DNA of 64,000 nt, from contig CAJMOH010000007.1 of assembly GCA_905215055.1 (NCBI GenBank), positions 1 through 64,000 on the forward strand, in the 5' to 3' direction. The notes below the pieces were generated by a model. It saw only the letters and a program-made list of their open reading frames with translations, was not told where the DNA came from and did no database searches. Both the position numbers and the translations under genes were made by a program. Positions 16,814-28,946 of this stretch are shown in pieces. The DNA is from an uncultured bacterium. GTDB taxonomy: Bacteria; Bacillota; Clostridia; Oscillospirales; Acutalibacteraceae. Position 1 is the first letter of the stretch; every line of letters begins with the position of its first letter.

Positions 16814-17932
16814 TTAGTTGAGGATAGTCTTTTCGGTCTCTTTGTCGAACAGGTGCATCTTGTTCAGATCGAAGGCGATCTTGGACTTGTCGCCGGACTT
16901 GGCGGTGGAGGTGGGCTCCACACGAGCGGTAACAGCGTTGCCTTCGCAGTTCAGGTACAGATAGGTCTCAGCGCCCATCAGCTCGGTCACTTCCACGTCA
17001 GCGGTAACATGAGCGCCGCCAACCTTCTCGATGAACTCGGGCTCGTCATGAACGTCCTCGGGACGAATGCCGAACACAACGTCCTTGCCAACATAGCCAG
17101 CCAGATCAGCCACAGCGCCGTCAGCCTTCTTCTTAGGCACAGTAATGGTGCAGGCGCCAAAGGTCAGGGTGTAATCGTTGCCGTTCTTGCCCAGCTTGGC
17201 GTCGATGAAGTTCATCTGAGGAGAACCCATGAAGCCGGCCACGAACTCGTTGATGGGATAATCGTACAGGTTCTGAGGAGTATCGACCTGCTGAATGAAG
17301 CCGTCCTTCATAACCACGATGCGGTCGCCCATGGTCATAGCTTCGGTCTGGTCGTGAGTAACGTAAATAAAGGTGGTGCCCAGGCGCTTGTGCAGCTTGG
17401 CAATCTCAGTTCTCATCTGAGCACGCAGCTTAGCGTCCAAGTTGGACAGCGGCTCGTCCAGCAGGAACACCTTGGGATCACGGACAATGGCGCGGCCCAG
17501 AGCCACACGCTGTCTCTGGCCACCGGACAGAGCCTTGGGCTTGCGGTCCAGCAGGTGAGAGATGTCCAGGATGCGGGCGGCCTCTTCCACGCGGCGCTTG
17601 ATCTCATCCTTGGGAGTCTTGCGCAGCTTCAGGCCGAAGGCCATGTTATCAAACACGGTCATATGAGGATACAGAGCGTAGTTCTGGAACACCATGGCGA
17701 TGTCGCGGTCCTTGGGAGCGATGTCGTTAGACAGCACGTCGCCTATGTACAGCTCGCCCTTGCTGATTTCTTCCAGACCGGCGATCATACGCAGGGTGGT
17801 GGACTTGCCGCAACCGGAAGGTCCGACCAGGATGATAAATTCCTTGTCCTCAATGTCCAGGTTGAAGTCGGTAACAGCAGTGACGCCACCAGAGTAAATC
17901 TTGTAGATATTTTTCAAAGTTACGCTTGCCAT
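16814..17932 (-). CDS. Sugar ABC transporter ATPase, MsmX/MsmK/UgpC type
   Basis: ATPase for CUT1 carbohydrate importers. It has 372 residues: Walker A GPSGCGKST near 38, signature LSGGQRQRVALGRAI, Walker B VFLLDEPLSNLDAKLR, then a C-terminal TOBE/OB regulatory domain (FGIRPEDV). No permease or binding-protein gene is adjacent, so it is probably a shared ATPase serving several sugar transporters, as MsmX does in Bacillus subtilis. AGGAGG lies 9 bases before the ATG. Confidence 0.94.
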   Translation of the reverse strand: MASVTLKNIYKIYSGGVTAVTDFNLDIEDKEFIILVGPSGCGKSTTLRMIAGLEEISKGELYIGDVLSNDIAPKDRDIAMVFQNYALYPHMTVFDNMAFGLKLRKTPKDEIKRRVEEAARILDISHLLDRKPKALSGGQRQRVALGRAIVRDPKVFLLDEPLSNLDAKLRAQMRTEIAKLHKRLGTTFIYVTHDQTEAMTMGDRIVVMKDGFIQQVDTPQNLYDYPINEFVAGFMGSPQMNFIDAKLGKNGNDYTLTFGACTITVPKKKADGAVADLAGYVGKDVVFGIRPEDVHDEPEFIEKVGGAHVTADVEVTELMGAETYLYLNCEGNAVTARVEPTSTAKSGDKSKIAFDLNKMHLFDKETEKTILN

Positions 17933-17994
17933 TCAGATTTTCCTCCTATTTTTTCATGACGTTTGCCATGCGAAAGGTGCGGGCGTCACGTCAT

Positions 17995-18013
17995 TTAGAT
18001 TGATCTAAGTATA
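17995..18013 (-). promoter_or_regulatory. Putative promoter/operator of the MsmX-type gene
   Basis: A TATACT -10 (18008-18013, minus strand) is followed directly by the near-palindrome TTAGATTGATCTAA (17995-18008). No good -35 is visible. Other inverted repeats nearby are 17956-17962 with 17988-17994 and 18081-18088 with 18105-18112. Confidence 0.5.
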
Positions 18014-18130
18014 ACAGATAAAACTCCGGGGGGAAAGTCTTTATTTGCCCAAAGATTTTTTTCGTCCTTTATTAGCTTTTACTAAAATCCAAATCATGCA
18101 CTTAATTTTAGTACAACTTGCTAACGGCCG

Positions 18131-18835
18131 CTAATGAAAAATCGCCTGTGTTTCCTCTGGGGTGAGAAGGCGGCAATCCCCTTCTGGTAGTGTATCGTCC
18201 AGCGCAAGCCCCCCTATTTTGAGTCTTTTCAGCTGGAGCACATTTTTCCCCCGGGCTTGAAACATCCGTTTGACCTGGTGAAAACGCCCCTCTCGAATCT
18301 CCACAAACGCGGTGCGGGGATCCCCCTCTGTCCAAAGCCGGGCCGGAGCGTAACGCTCCTCCTCCCACTGGATTCCCCGCTCAAAGGCCTGGACATCCTG
18401 GGCGTCAACCGGCTGGTCCAAAAGGGCCTGGTACAGCTTGTACACATGGCTTTTGGGCGAGAGCATCCGGTGAGCCAGATCACCGTCGTCCGTGATAAGC
18501 AGCAGCCCTGTGGTATCCTTGTCCAGCCTGCCAGCCGGGAAAAGCCCCCGGCGGCGCAATTCCGCCGGGAGCAGATCCAGCACAGTTTTCTGGCGTCGGT
18601 CCTCTGTGGCGGAGAGGACTCCCGCCGGCTTGTTCATAAGAATATAGAGATATTTGCTATAACGCACCGGCATCCCGTTCACGGCGACTTGGGCCGCCTC
18701 CAGGTCTACCTTGGCGGAGGGGTCCCGCTGGGAAACACCGTCCACAGCCACAGCTCCGGAGCGGATCAGCCTTCCCACGGCCTTGCGAGTGCCAAAGCCC
18801 TGGGATGCCAGAAATTTATCGAGTCTCTCTCCCAT
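18131..18835 (-). CDS. RsuA/RluE-family pseudouridine synthase
   Basis: Isomerises uridine to pseudouridine in ribosomal RNA. It has 234 residues: an N-terminal S4 RNA-binding domain (RLDKFLASQGFGTRKAVGRLI) and a catalytic domain with the Asp-bearing GRLDKDTTGLLLIT and the C-terminal GRFHQVKRMF and LKRLKIGGLAL motifs of the family. RsuA acts on 16S rRNA, but the precise target cannot be read here. It lies 23 bases after the DUF4830 gene. Confidence 0.93.
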   Translation of the reverse strand: MGERLDKFLASQGFGTRKAVGRLIRSGAVAVDGVSQRDPSAKVDLEAAQVAVNGMPVRYSKYLYILMNKPAGVLSATEDRRQKTVLDLLPAELRRRGLFPAGRLDKDTTGLLLITDDGDLAHRMLSPKSHVYKLYQALLDQPVDAQDVQAFERGIQWEEERYAPARLWTEGDPRTAFVEIREGRFHQVKRMFQARGKNVLQLKRLKIGGLALDDTLPEGDCRLLTPEETQAIFH

Positions 18836-18858
18836 CCCTTCACGTCCTTTCGGTCTTT

Positions 18859-19521
18859 TTAATCGCTGGGGTAAGCCTCCTCTGGGAGTATCTCTCCAGC
18901 GGTATCTGTTTCTTCCTGAGGCGTTGCTGCCGCGCTTTCCTCAGCGGAGCTGTCTGCGCCTGAGCCTTCCGTCCCGCTGACAGCCGGCGTGGGAGCCGCT
19001 GTCGCCCCAGGCGGTTCAGAAGCGGCAGGGGACGCCTGGCTCTGAGAGCCTGCGCCGGTCTCTCCAAAGCGGGCGCTGTCCGGAGCGAAGCCGTGCATAA
19101 AGCCATCCACCTTGGCGCTGGCCACATCGCCCCCAATGATCTCCTCCCCATACACCAGCAGCGTGGCATAGACCTCCGACTCGTTGGGGTAGTTCTCCAC
19201 CTTGTACAGATACTGGGTGCAAACCTCCCCGGCGTAGGGCTTCAGGTCAAAACCCTGGGCCTGCTGCATCACGTTATAGGCGGTGTACACATCGTTAAAC
19301 TGGGCGGGAATCATCACTTCCCGAGTCTCCGCAGGTTCTTCCTGCACCTGCCAGCCAAAGCTTTGCAGATAGGCCACCCGCTCTTCGTTGGTGCCGCCGG
19401 AGATGGGCTGAGATTCCTCCTCTCCCCTGCTTTGCAGAAAAACGCAGGCCCCCACCACAATTACTGCCAGCAGCAAAAAGGCAAGAATTCGTTTTCGATT
19501 GGCTTTCAGCGATACGACCAT
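18859..19521 (-). CDS. Membrane-anchored DUF4830 protein
   Basis: A 220-residue protein with one N-terminal membrane helix (RILAFLLLAVIVVGACVFL) and an extracytoplasmic DUF4830-like domain at about 45-145 (RVAYLQSFGWQV, IPAQFNDVYTAYN, GGDVASAKVDGFMHGF). The last 70 residues are Ala/Ser/Pro/Glu-rich and probably unstructured. Function unknown; the family is common in spore-forming Firmicutes. It is probably cotranscribed with the pseudouridine synthase gene. Confidence 0.8.
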   Translation of the reverse strand: MVVSLKANRKRILAFLLLAVIVVGACVFLQSRGEEESQPISGGTNEERVAYLQSFGWQVQEEPAETREVMIPAQFNDVYTAYNVMQQAQGFDLKPYAGEVCTQYLYKVENYPNESEVYATLLVYGEEIIGGDVASAKVDGFMHGFAPDSARFGETGAGSQSQASPAASEPPGATAAPTPAVSGTEGSGADSSAEESAAATPQEETDTAGEILPEEAYPSD

Positions 19522-19592
19522 TTTTCCACCGTTCCTCTCTGTTGAGTCCTTGTGGTATTCCTATGAGAGAGAAAGGTGGTTTATGAATGATT

Positions 19593-20162
19593 CTAAAGGG
19601 TTACAAAGCGGGGCTCAGAAAATGCTTCACCCTCTGAGGCGGCGGAGACAACATAACCGTCCGTCAAGGAAAATTGCGAAAGGCGCACGCCGGGGCCGCA
19701 AAAACGAGGTCCGGCATCCTCCATGGAAAAAGCCGCCCGGCGAAGGCCGTAGCCCAGCCCATGGCCGGAAAGCTTCATCACGCTTTCCTTCAGCGTCCAC
19801 AGGGACAAAAAAGCCGCGTCCCTGTCCTTTTGAGCGGCAAGCCAGGCATACTCCTCCTCCGTGCATACGCGGCGTACCAGAACCTCTCTGATGGGCCGGG
19901 GGCCTTCCACATCCACCCCCACTGGAAAGGCGCTGAGGGCGCAGCAAACCATGCCCCGGGTGTGGCTCAGGTTGAAGTGCAGGGAGCAGTCCAGAAAAAA
20001 GGGCTTTCCGCTGGAGGTTCTTCCCCGGCTCAGGGAGGAAAGCTGTAGACCGTATTCGTTTTGCAGAGACCACCCCAGAAGCTCTTCCGCCAAAGACCTC
20101 TGCCGCAGCAGCTCCTCCCGGCGGCTGGAAAATTTCCCCTGATAGCGGGCAACATACAGCAC
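19593..20162 (-). CDS. 4'-phosphopantetheinyl transferase, Sfp type
   Basis: Transfers the phosphopantetheine arm from CoA to a carrier-protein serine. It has 189 residues: LHFNLSHTRGMVCCALS, magnesium-binding GVDVEGPR and WTLKESVMKLSGHGL are the three Sfp/AcpT signatures. Slightly shorter than Sfp (224). The GTG start has AGGAGG 7 bases upstream. No PKS or NRPS gene is in the window, so its carrier protein is unknown. Confidence 0.9.
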   Translation of the reverse strand: MLYVARYQGKFSSRREELLRQRSLAEELLGWSLQNEYGLQLSSLSRGRTSSGKPFFLDCSLHFNLSHTRGMVCCALSAFPVGVDVEGPRPIREVLVRRVCTEEEYAWLAAQKDRDAAFLSLWTLKESVMKLSGHGLGYGLRRAAFSMEDAGPRFCGPGVRLSQFSLTDGYVVSAASEGEAFSEPRFVTL

Positions 20163-20225
20163 GGATATTCCTCCTTTCCCCTTGCCGCCTTATTGTAGCA
20201 CAGATCCGGCAGCTTGAGAAGAGCA

Positions 20226-20261
20226 CAAAAAAGAAGGCCGTGAATTGCTTCACAGCCTTCT
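20226..20261 (-). terminator. Terminator after ppdK
   Basis: A 13-bp stem with one wobble pair (20232-20244 with 20249-20261), a 4-nt loop and six T residues in the minus direction. Confidence 0.9.
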
Positions 20262-20306
20262 CTGCGGCTTACGCCGCGGGATACATCTGGATAAGTCCCT
20301 CAGCTC

Positions 20307-22943
<2,637 letters not shown>

Positions 22944-23069
22944 TGGTAACTTACCTCCTAATAATGTTCAACCGGACGCTGGACCGATGGTGCGCGGCCC
23001 TTCCGGGTGACAGCAGACTGGAACGCCCAGGCAGGCCGAAAAAGCCCGTCCGCTGGGTTCCTATTGAGA

Positions 23070-23078
23070 ATTATAGCA
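23070..23078 (-). promoter_or_regulatory. Extended -10 promoter of ppdK
   Basis: TGCTATAAT on the minus strand; no clear -35. It leaves a leader of about 120 bases, in which I see no riboswitch. Confidence 0.6.
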
Positions 23079-23179
23079 AAGTCTTTTGCAAAATACCAGT
23101 GCAAAATGGAAGAAAAGCAAAGTTTTTTCACAGCCCTTGGAAGAAAAGGGGCTTTTTCCCGTTTGAGGCTGGTTGGGGC

Positions 23180-23208
23180 TTGCAATTCGAAAAAAATTCT
23201 GGCATAAT
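23180..23208 (+). promoter_or_regulatory. Promoter of pth-mfd
   Basis: TTGCAA (23180-23185), a 17-bp spacer and CATAAT (23203-23208). A perfect 11-bp GC-rich stem-loop (23232-23242 with 23246-23256) lies in the leader; it has no T run, so it is probably a leader structure. Confidence 0.7.
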
Positions 23209-23297
23209 AATTTTGTATGCACAGCGAACCAGGCGGGCCGGAAGCTCCGGCCCGCCCTGCTTTCGTGTCCAATCCGTCTTTTCTGGAGGTAGTAGCC

Positions 23298-23906
23298 ATG
23301 CTGCGCTTTTTTCAAAAAAACACCCCCTCCCCCGGCCCTGTGGAGTTTCTTGTGGTGGGCCTGGGAAACCCGGGGAAGCAATATGAAAACACCCGGCACA
23401 ACGCGGGCTTTCTGGCCCTGGACAAAATCGCCGAAAAGCACCACACGGAGATAAAACGGATCAAGTTTAAGGGTACGGTAGGCGAATGCTCTCTAGGCGG
23501 GAAAAGAGCGCTGCTGCTGAAGCCCTCCACCTTTATGAATCTCAGCGGGCAGTCGGTGCGGGAGGCCATGCAGTTTTATAAGCTGCCCCCGGAGCGGGTG
23601 CTGGTGATCTTTGACGACATCAACCTGGAGCCGGGAAAGCTGCGCATCCGGCGCAAGGGCAGCGACGGCGGCCACAACGGGATGAAGAATATCATCTATC
23701 TTTCCGGGTCGGACCAATTTCCCCGGATCAAGGTGGGCGTGGGCAAAAAGCCCCACCCAGACTACAATCTGGCGGATTGGGTGCTGTCCCGTTTTTCCGA
23801 AAAGGAGCAGAAGGAGCTGGACACCGCCCTGGAGAACGCCTCCGCCGCCGCGGAGCTGATTGTCAAGGGGGAAATAGACCGGGCGATGAATCTCTATAAC
23901 AGTTAA
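23298..23906 (+). CDS. pth: Peptidyl-tRNA hydrolase
   Basis: Releases tRNA from peptidyl-tRNA that has dropped off the ribosome. It has 202 residues: LVVGLGNPGKQYENTRHNAGF contains the catalytic His, LLKPSTFMNLSGQSV and VIFDDINLEPGKLRIRRKGSDGGHNGMKNI are the other Pth blocks. A short extra N-terminus of about 15 residues precedes the fold. GGAGG lies 8 bases before ATG 23298. It is directly upstream of mfd, as in many Firmicutes. Confidence 0.96.
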   Translation: MLRFFQKNTPSPGPVEFLVVGLGNPGKQYENTRHNAGFLALDKIAEKHHTEIKRIKFKGTVGECSLGGKRALLLKPSTFMNLSGQSVREAMQFYKLPPERVLVIFDDINLEPGKLRIRRKGSDGGHNGMKNIIYLSGSDQFPRIKVGVGKKPHPDYNLADWVLSRFSEKEQKELDTALENASAAAELIVKGEIDRAMNLYNS

Positions 23907-23943
23907 AGGAAAGTCCGGAAAAATAAGAAAAGGAGGGCGAAGA

Positions 23944-26900
23944 ATGAAGCTGATCCAAAGCGCCATGAGGCGCTGGCCGGACTATGTCCGGCTGGAGGAG
24001 GCGGTAAAGTCCGGAGCCGTTCCCGGCGTGGCCACAGGGCTTTCCGGGGTACACAAGTGCTGCCTGATCGCCAGCTTGTGCCAAGAGACCCGCAGGCGCG
24101 CCCTGGTAATTGCCGCTGACGAGGCGGAGGCCCAGCGCTTTGGCGAGGATTTGGCGGCCTTGGGCATGCGGCCGGCCCAGTATCCCCTGCGAGATTTCAA
24201 TTTCCGGGACACAGCGGGAACCTCTCACGAATACGAGCGGCTGCGGCTGGAGGCTCTGTCCAAGCTGGAAAACGGGGACTGCGACTGCGTGATAGCCTGC
24301 ATCGACGCGGCCCTGCAATATACCCTGGGGCCAAAGGAGCTGGAAAAGCGGCTGTTCACCCTGCGCGCGGGGGATCAGCTGGAAATGGACGCTCTGCTAA
24401 ACGCCTTGGTTCAGTGCGGCTACGTTCGTGAGGACCAGATTGAGGGGCCGGGACAGTTCAGCCGCCGGGGCGGCATTGTGGACTTCTTCTCCCCCAGCGC
24501 TAGCGGCCCCGTGCGGGTGGAATTCTGGGGGGACGAGGTGGACTCTCTCTCCAGCTTTGACCTGGAAAGCCAGCGGCGTACAGATTCCATTCCCCAGGTG
24601 ACGCTGGCCCCCTGTGTGGAGGTGATCCCGGAGAAGCCGGCGTTTTTGGCCCAGAGGATTGAAAAGCTGGCCGCCTCCCTTCGGGGAAAAAACGCCCCCA
24701 AAGCCAAGGAGATCCTGCACAGCGAGGCGGAAAAGCTGAAAAACGGCCTGCGGATCGGCTCCACCGACAAGTTTCTCTCCCTGGTTTACGGGGAAACCGC
24801 AACCTTGTTCGATTATTTCTCCCCGGAAAACAGCCTGCTGTTCTTCTCCGAGGGAAACAAATTGAAGGAACGGATGCGAAACACCCTGTGGCAATGGGGC
24901 GAGGACCTGAAAAGCTATCTTGCGGAGGGACTGCTCTGCAAGGGTCTGGACAAGTACAGCGAGGACTGGGAATACGCCTTGAGCCAGGCGGAAAAGGTCC
25001 CCACCCTGTTTTTGGACTTGTTTGCCCGGGGCAGCTATGAGATTCCCACAAGGACGCTGGTGAACATGACAGCCAAGCAGCTCTCCCCCTGGGGGGGCGG
25101 CGTGGAGCTGCTGGCCGACGACCTGCGGGCCTTGCTGGATCAGGGACGGGCCTGCGCGGTGCTTACAGGGACAGAGAGAGCGGGCAAGGCTCTGGCGGAG
25201 GACTTACAGCGGGCGGGGCTGCCCGCCGCCTGGATGGACCCAGTCTCCGCGGTGAACCCCGGAACAGTGGCCGTCACCCTGGGGGCCCTGTCCGCCGGGC
25301 TGGAGCTGCCCGACGCCAATTTCGCCCTCATCACCCATGGGCGCATGACGGAGGTCAAGCGCAAACGGGTAAAGCGAGACAAGAACAGCAAGGAGATTTC
25401 CAGCCTTTCCGAGCTGGCGCCAGGAGATTATGTGGTGCATGCCACCCATGGCATCGGCCTGTTTGAAGGCATCCACAAGCTGGAGATGAACGGCGTCACC
25501 AAGGACTACATCAAGGTGCGCTACGCCAAAAACGACACTCTCTATGTCCCCGTCACCCAGCTGGACATGGTGTCCAAGTACATCGGTCCCCGGGAGGATT
25601 CGGCGGTAAAGCTGAGCCGCTTGGGAGGCGCCGACTGGCAGCGGCAGAAAACCAAGGTCCGCAAGGCGGTGAAGGACATCGCCAAGGAGCTGATCCAGCT
25701 CTACGCCCAGCGGATGCAGACCAAAGGCTTCGCCTTTCCTCCCGACGGGGAGTGGCAGCACGACTTTGAGTCCCACTTTGAGTTTGACGAAACCGAGGAC
25801 CAGCTGCGGTGCATCTCGGAAATCAAGGACGACATGGAGCGGGAGGTACCCATGGACCGGCTGCTGTGCGGCGACGTGGGCTTTGGCAAAACAGAGGTGG
25901 CTTTGCGGGCGGCCTTCAAATGCGTCACCGCCGGGAAACAGTGCGCCATCCTGGTTCCCACCACCATTTTGGCCTGGCAGCACTATCAAACCATCCTGCG
26001 GCGGATGGAGGGCTTTCCCGTGGACGTGGAGCTGCTCTCCCGGTTCCGCAGCCCACGGCAGCAGGACGAAATTCTTCGAAAGGTGCGCCGGGGCAGCATG
26101 GACATTGTGGTAGGCACCCACAGGCTGGTGAGCAAGGACGTGAAATTCCACGACCTGGGACTGGTCATCATCGACGAGGAGCAGCGGTTCGGCGTGGCCC
26201 AAAAGGAAAAGCTGAAGCAGATGTGCAGCACCGCCGACGTGCTGACTCTGTCCGCCACCCCCATTCCCCGGACGCTGAACATGGCCCTTTCCGGCATTCG
26301 GGACATGTCCGTGATTGAGGAGGCCCCCCACGACCGGCACCCGGTGCAAACCTATGTGCTGGAGTATGACGCGGGCGTGATCGGCGACGCCATCCGCCGG
26401 GAGCTGCGCCGGGGCGGGCAGGTGTATTACCTGCACAACGATGTGGCCTCCATCCAGAGCACGGTGGGACGGATTCAGCGCATGGCGCCGGAGGCCCGCA
26501 TTGGCGTGGGCCACGGCAAAATGAGCGAGGAGGAGCTTTCCGAGGTGTGGCGCCAGCTGCTGGACCACGAGATTGACGTGCTGGTGTGCACCACCATCAT
26601 CGAGACGGGCGTGGACGTACCCAGCGCCAACACCCTGATTATTGAAAACGCCGACCGCATGGGGCTTTCCCAGCTGCACCAGCTGCGGGGCCGGGTGGGA
26701 CGCAGCAGCCGCCGGGCCTACGCCTACCTCACCTATACCCCCAACAAGGCCCTTTCCGAAATTGCCCAGAAACGGCTCTCCGCCATCCGGGAGTTCACGG
26801 AATTTGGCTCTGGTTTTAAGATCGCCATGCGGGATCTGGAGATCCGGGGCGCCGGCAACATTCTGGGCGGAGAACAGCACGGCCACATGGAGGCCGTAGG

Positions 26901-27417
26901 CTATGACATGTATGTAAAGCTCTTAAACGAGGCGGTCTCTCTTATGAAAGGAGAAGAGCCTGCCCGGCCCGTGGACCAGGAGTGCCTGGTGGATATGCAG
27001 GTGCAGGCTCACATTCCAGAGAGCTATATCGACAGCCTAAGCCTGCGCCTGGACGTGTACCGGCGCATCGCCGAGGTGGAAACCCAGGAGGACGCCATGG
27101 ACGTGATGGACGAATTGATCGACCGGTTTGGGGAGCCTCCGGCGTCGGTAAAGGGGCTGCTGGACGTTGCCCTGCTGCGAAACACCGCCGCCCGGCTGGG
27201 CGTTGCCGAGGTAAAGCAGCAAGGCGACTCTCTGCTGATCTACAAGGAAAAATTCGACGTTGGCGAGGTGGCCCCTCTGATCAAGGCCCTGGGCGGACGT
27301 GTTCTGCTCTCCGCGGGGAGCAGGCCCTATATCAGCGTAAAGCTGGCGGGCCAGGCTCCCACCGAGGGCTTGAGAGAGGTTCTCGCCGCCATGCAGGAAG
27401 CCTCTCGCCCCGCTTGA
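23944..27417 (+). CDS. mfd: Transcription-repair coupling factor
   Basis: Removes RNA polymerase stalled at lesions and recruits UvrA. It has 1157 residues: a UvrB-homology region at about 1-330, the CarD-like polymerase-interaction domain (PGDYVVHATHGIGLFEG, near 495), helicase lobes with Walker A GDVGFGKTEVALRAAF, the DEEQRFG box and SATPIPRTL, the TRG region, and a C-terminal TRCF domain. Full length. AGGAGGG lies 6 bases upstream of the ATG. Confidence 0.98.
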   Translation: MKLIQSAMRRWPDYVRLEEAVKSGAVPGVATGLSGVHKCCLIASLCQETRRRALVIAADEAEAQRFGEDLAALGMRPAQYPLRDFNFRDTAGTSHEYERLRLEALSKLENGDCDCVIACIDAALQYTLGPKELEKRLFTLRAGDQLEMDALLNALVQCGYVREDQIEGPGQFSRRGGIVDFFSPSASGPVRVEFWGDEVDSLSSFDLESQRRTDSIPQVTLAPCVEVIPEKPAFLAQRIEKLAASLRGKNAPKAKEILHSEAEKLKNGLRIGSTDKFLSLVYGETATLFDYFSPENSLLFFSEGNKLKERMRNTLWQWGEDLKSYLAEGLLCKGLDKYSEDWEYALSQAEKVPTLFLDLFARGSYEIPTRTLVNMTAKQLSPWGGGVELLADDLRALLDQGRACAVLTGTERAGKALAEDLQRAGLPAAWMDPVSAVNPGTVAVTLGALSAGLELPDANFALITHGRMTEVKRKRVKRDKNSKEISSLSELAPGDYVVHATHGIGLFEGIHKLEMNGVTKDYIKVRYAKNDTLYVPVTQLDMVSKYIGPREDSAVKLSRLGGADWQRQKTKVRKAVKDIAKELIQLYAQRMQTKGFAFPPDGEWQHDFESHFEFDETEDQLRCISEIKDDMEREVPMDRLLCGDVGFGKTEVALRAAFKCVTAGKQCAILVPTTILAWQHYQTILRRMEGFPVDVELLSRFRSPRQQDEILRKVRRGSMDIVVGTHRLVSKDVKFHDLGLVIIDEEQRFGVAQKEKLKQMCSTADVLTLSATPIPRTLNMALSGIRDMSVIEEAPHDRHPVQTYVLEYDAGVIGDAIRRELRRGGQVYYLHNDVASIQSTVGRIQRMAPEARIGVGHGKMSEEELSEVWRQLLDHEIDVLVCTTIIETGVDVPSANTLIIENADRMGLSQLHQLRGRVGRSSRRAYAYLTYTPNKALSEIAQKRLSAIREFTEFGSGFKIAMRDLEIRGAGNILGGEQHGHMEAVGYDMYVKLLNEAVSLMKGEEPARPVDQECLVDMQVQAHIPESYIDSLSLRLDVYRRIAEVETQEDAMDVMDELIDRFGEPPASVKGLLDVALLRNTAARLGVAEVKQQGDSLLIYKEKFDVGEVAPLIKALGGRVLLSAGSRPYISVKLAGQAPTEGLREVLAAMQEASRPA

Positions 27418-27440
27418 GCGTGTTATTCACAATTTCTGTG

Positions 27441-27469
27441 TAGACAAACGGGAAAAAGTGGGGTATAAT
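27441..27469 (+). promoter_or_regulatory. Promoter of the PrsA/SurA-like lipoprotein gene
   Basis: TAGACA (27441-27446), a 17-bp spacer and a perfect TATAAT (27464-27469). Confidence 0.8.
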
Positions 27470-27517
27470 GTTTGTCGTTCTTTGCAGAAAACACTTATTT
27501 TGAAAGGCTGATCACCC

Positions 27518-28723
27518 ATGAGAAACATTTGGAAGAGAACCGCGGCGGCTGTACTGGCCCTGGCAATGTGCTTGAGCTTTGCCGGCTGCTATGATGAGAA
27601 TATGACCTGGGCCGCCCGCAAGGGCGACGACACTCTGCCCATTGGCGGGTATATCTATTTTCTGTACAGCGCGTACTCGGAGGCGGCTGGGCAGGTGGAT
27701 ACGGAAACCCCTGTGCTGGACGCGGAAATTGACGGTCAGGACGCTGCCCAGTGGATTAAGGACCGGGCGCTGAACTATGTGCAGGCCTATTATTACATCA
27801 ACGACAAATTTGAGGAATACGGCCTGGAACTGACCGAGGACGACCAGACCCAGATTGACGGCCTGACCAACACCTATTGGACCTATTATCAGTCCACCTT
27901 TGAGGACATGGGAATCGCCCAATCCTCCTTCGAGCAGGCATTCTCCCTTTACAGCGTGAAGCTGCAGAAGGTGATGCAGGCCATGTACGGCGAGGGCGGC
28001 GAGCTGGCTCTGGCTGACGATGAACTGGAAAACTATTACATCGACACCTATACCACTTATGAATACTTCAACGCTCCCCTGACCACCACCAACGACGACG
28101 GCGAAAGCGTGGATCTCTCTGAGGACGAAAAGGCGGACCTTCAGAAAGATCTGGAGGGCTATATTGACGATATTAACGCCGGCGACATGACCGTCAGCGA
28201 GGCTGCGGACGAGTACGCCGCAGGAGCTGACACCACCTCCACCTATCAGGGACCCCTGAGCGCCCAGCCGGACTATCTGTCTACTGAGATCGCCACCGCT
28301 TTGGACTCTGTGGAGGAAGGCGAGGCCGTGTTCGCGGAAACCACCAGCAGCTACTATGTGCTGCGGAAGCTTTCTGACAAGGACTATTACGAGGAAAACA
28401 TCGCCAGCGACGAGGATCAGTCTCTCTCTCTGCTCTCTGAAATGAAGGGCGAGGAATTTAACGATTATATCATGGAGCAGGCCGCCTCTGTGGAGGGTGT
28501 GGAAATCAACCAGGCCGCTCTGGACCGGGAGCCGGTTCGGGATCTTGTCAACGACAGCACTCGGTACGGCACCTCCTCTGAGACAGAGTCCTCCGCCAGC
28601 AGCGAGGAGGAAAGCAGCAGCTCCTCGGAAGAGAGCAGCGCCTCTGAAGAAAGCAGCGCAGCGGACAGCGAAAGCTCCGCCAGTGAGGAGTCCTCCGCCA
28701 ACGAAAGCAGCGCGGCTGAATAA
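27518..28723 (+). CDS. PrsA/SurA-like extracytoplasmic lipoprotein
   Basis: A probable secretion foldase on the outer face of the membrane. It has 401 residues: a signal peptide with lipobox LSFAGC, a SurA_N-like helical region (about 50-160), and a weakly rotamase-like region (about 190-290, ending in SSYYVLRKLSDKDYY). The last 55 residues are almost pure Ser/Glu/Ala. No clear parvulin active-site set is visible, so chaperone rather than isomerase activity is likelier. It follows mfd, where prsA-type genes are often found in clostridia. Confidence 0.8.
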   Translation: MRNIWKRTAAAVLALAMCLSFAGCYDENMTWAARKGDDTLPIGGYIYFLYSAYSEAAGQVDTETPVLDAEIDGQDAAQWIKDRALNYVQAYYYINDKFEEYGLELTEDDQTQIDGLTNTYWTYYQSTFEDMGIAQSSFEQAFSLYSVKLQKVMQAMYGEGGELALADDELENYYIDTYTTYEYFNAPLTTTNDDGESVDLSEDEKADLQKDLEGYIDDINAGDMTVSEAADEYAAGADTTSTYQGPLSAQPDYLSTEIATALDSVEEGEAVFAETTSSYYVLRKLSDKDYYEENIASDEDQSLSLLSEMKGEEFNDYIMEQAASVEGVEINQAALDREPVRDLVNDSTRYGTSSETESSASSEEESSSSSEESSASEESSAADSESSASEESSANESSAAE

Positions 28724-28753
28724 CGAAACCTGACACATTGCCGAAAATTTTTG

Positions 28754-28791
28754 AAAAGGACGGAAAGCCTGATGGTTTTCCGTCCTTTTTT
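28754..28791 (+). terminator. Terminator after the PrsA/SurA-like gene
   Basis: A stem of about 13 bp (28754-28766 with 28777-28790), a 9-nt loop and six T residues. Confidence 0.9.
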
Positions 28792-28851
28792 GTTCAGCCC
28801 TCCTCCGCAATGGAGATTTACCATAAAATTTTAATAACATCGATTTATTTT

Positions 28852-28880
28852 TTGACATCTGGTTTTTTTTCCAGTATAAT
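28852..28880 (+). promoter_or_regulatory. Consensus sigma-A promoter of the V-ATPase operon
   Basis: TTGACA (28852-28857), a 17-bp T-rich spacer and TATAAT (28875-28880): a perfect match to consensus. Confidence 0.93.
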
Positions 28881-28946
28881 GAGGATATTCTTTTGCTGTG
28901 GACATTCCTTTTGGGGAAAACTATCACAGCTGAGGAGGTGGAAGAT

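Noticed and set aside
23232..23256. Stem-loop in the pth leader as a terminator
   Set aside because: It lacks a T run and lies between the pth promoter and its start codon.
25204..26886. Long minus-strand open frame inside mfd
   Set aside because: Shadow of a strongly supported gene; no motif or ribosome-binding site.
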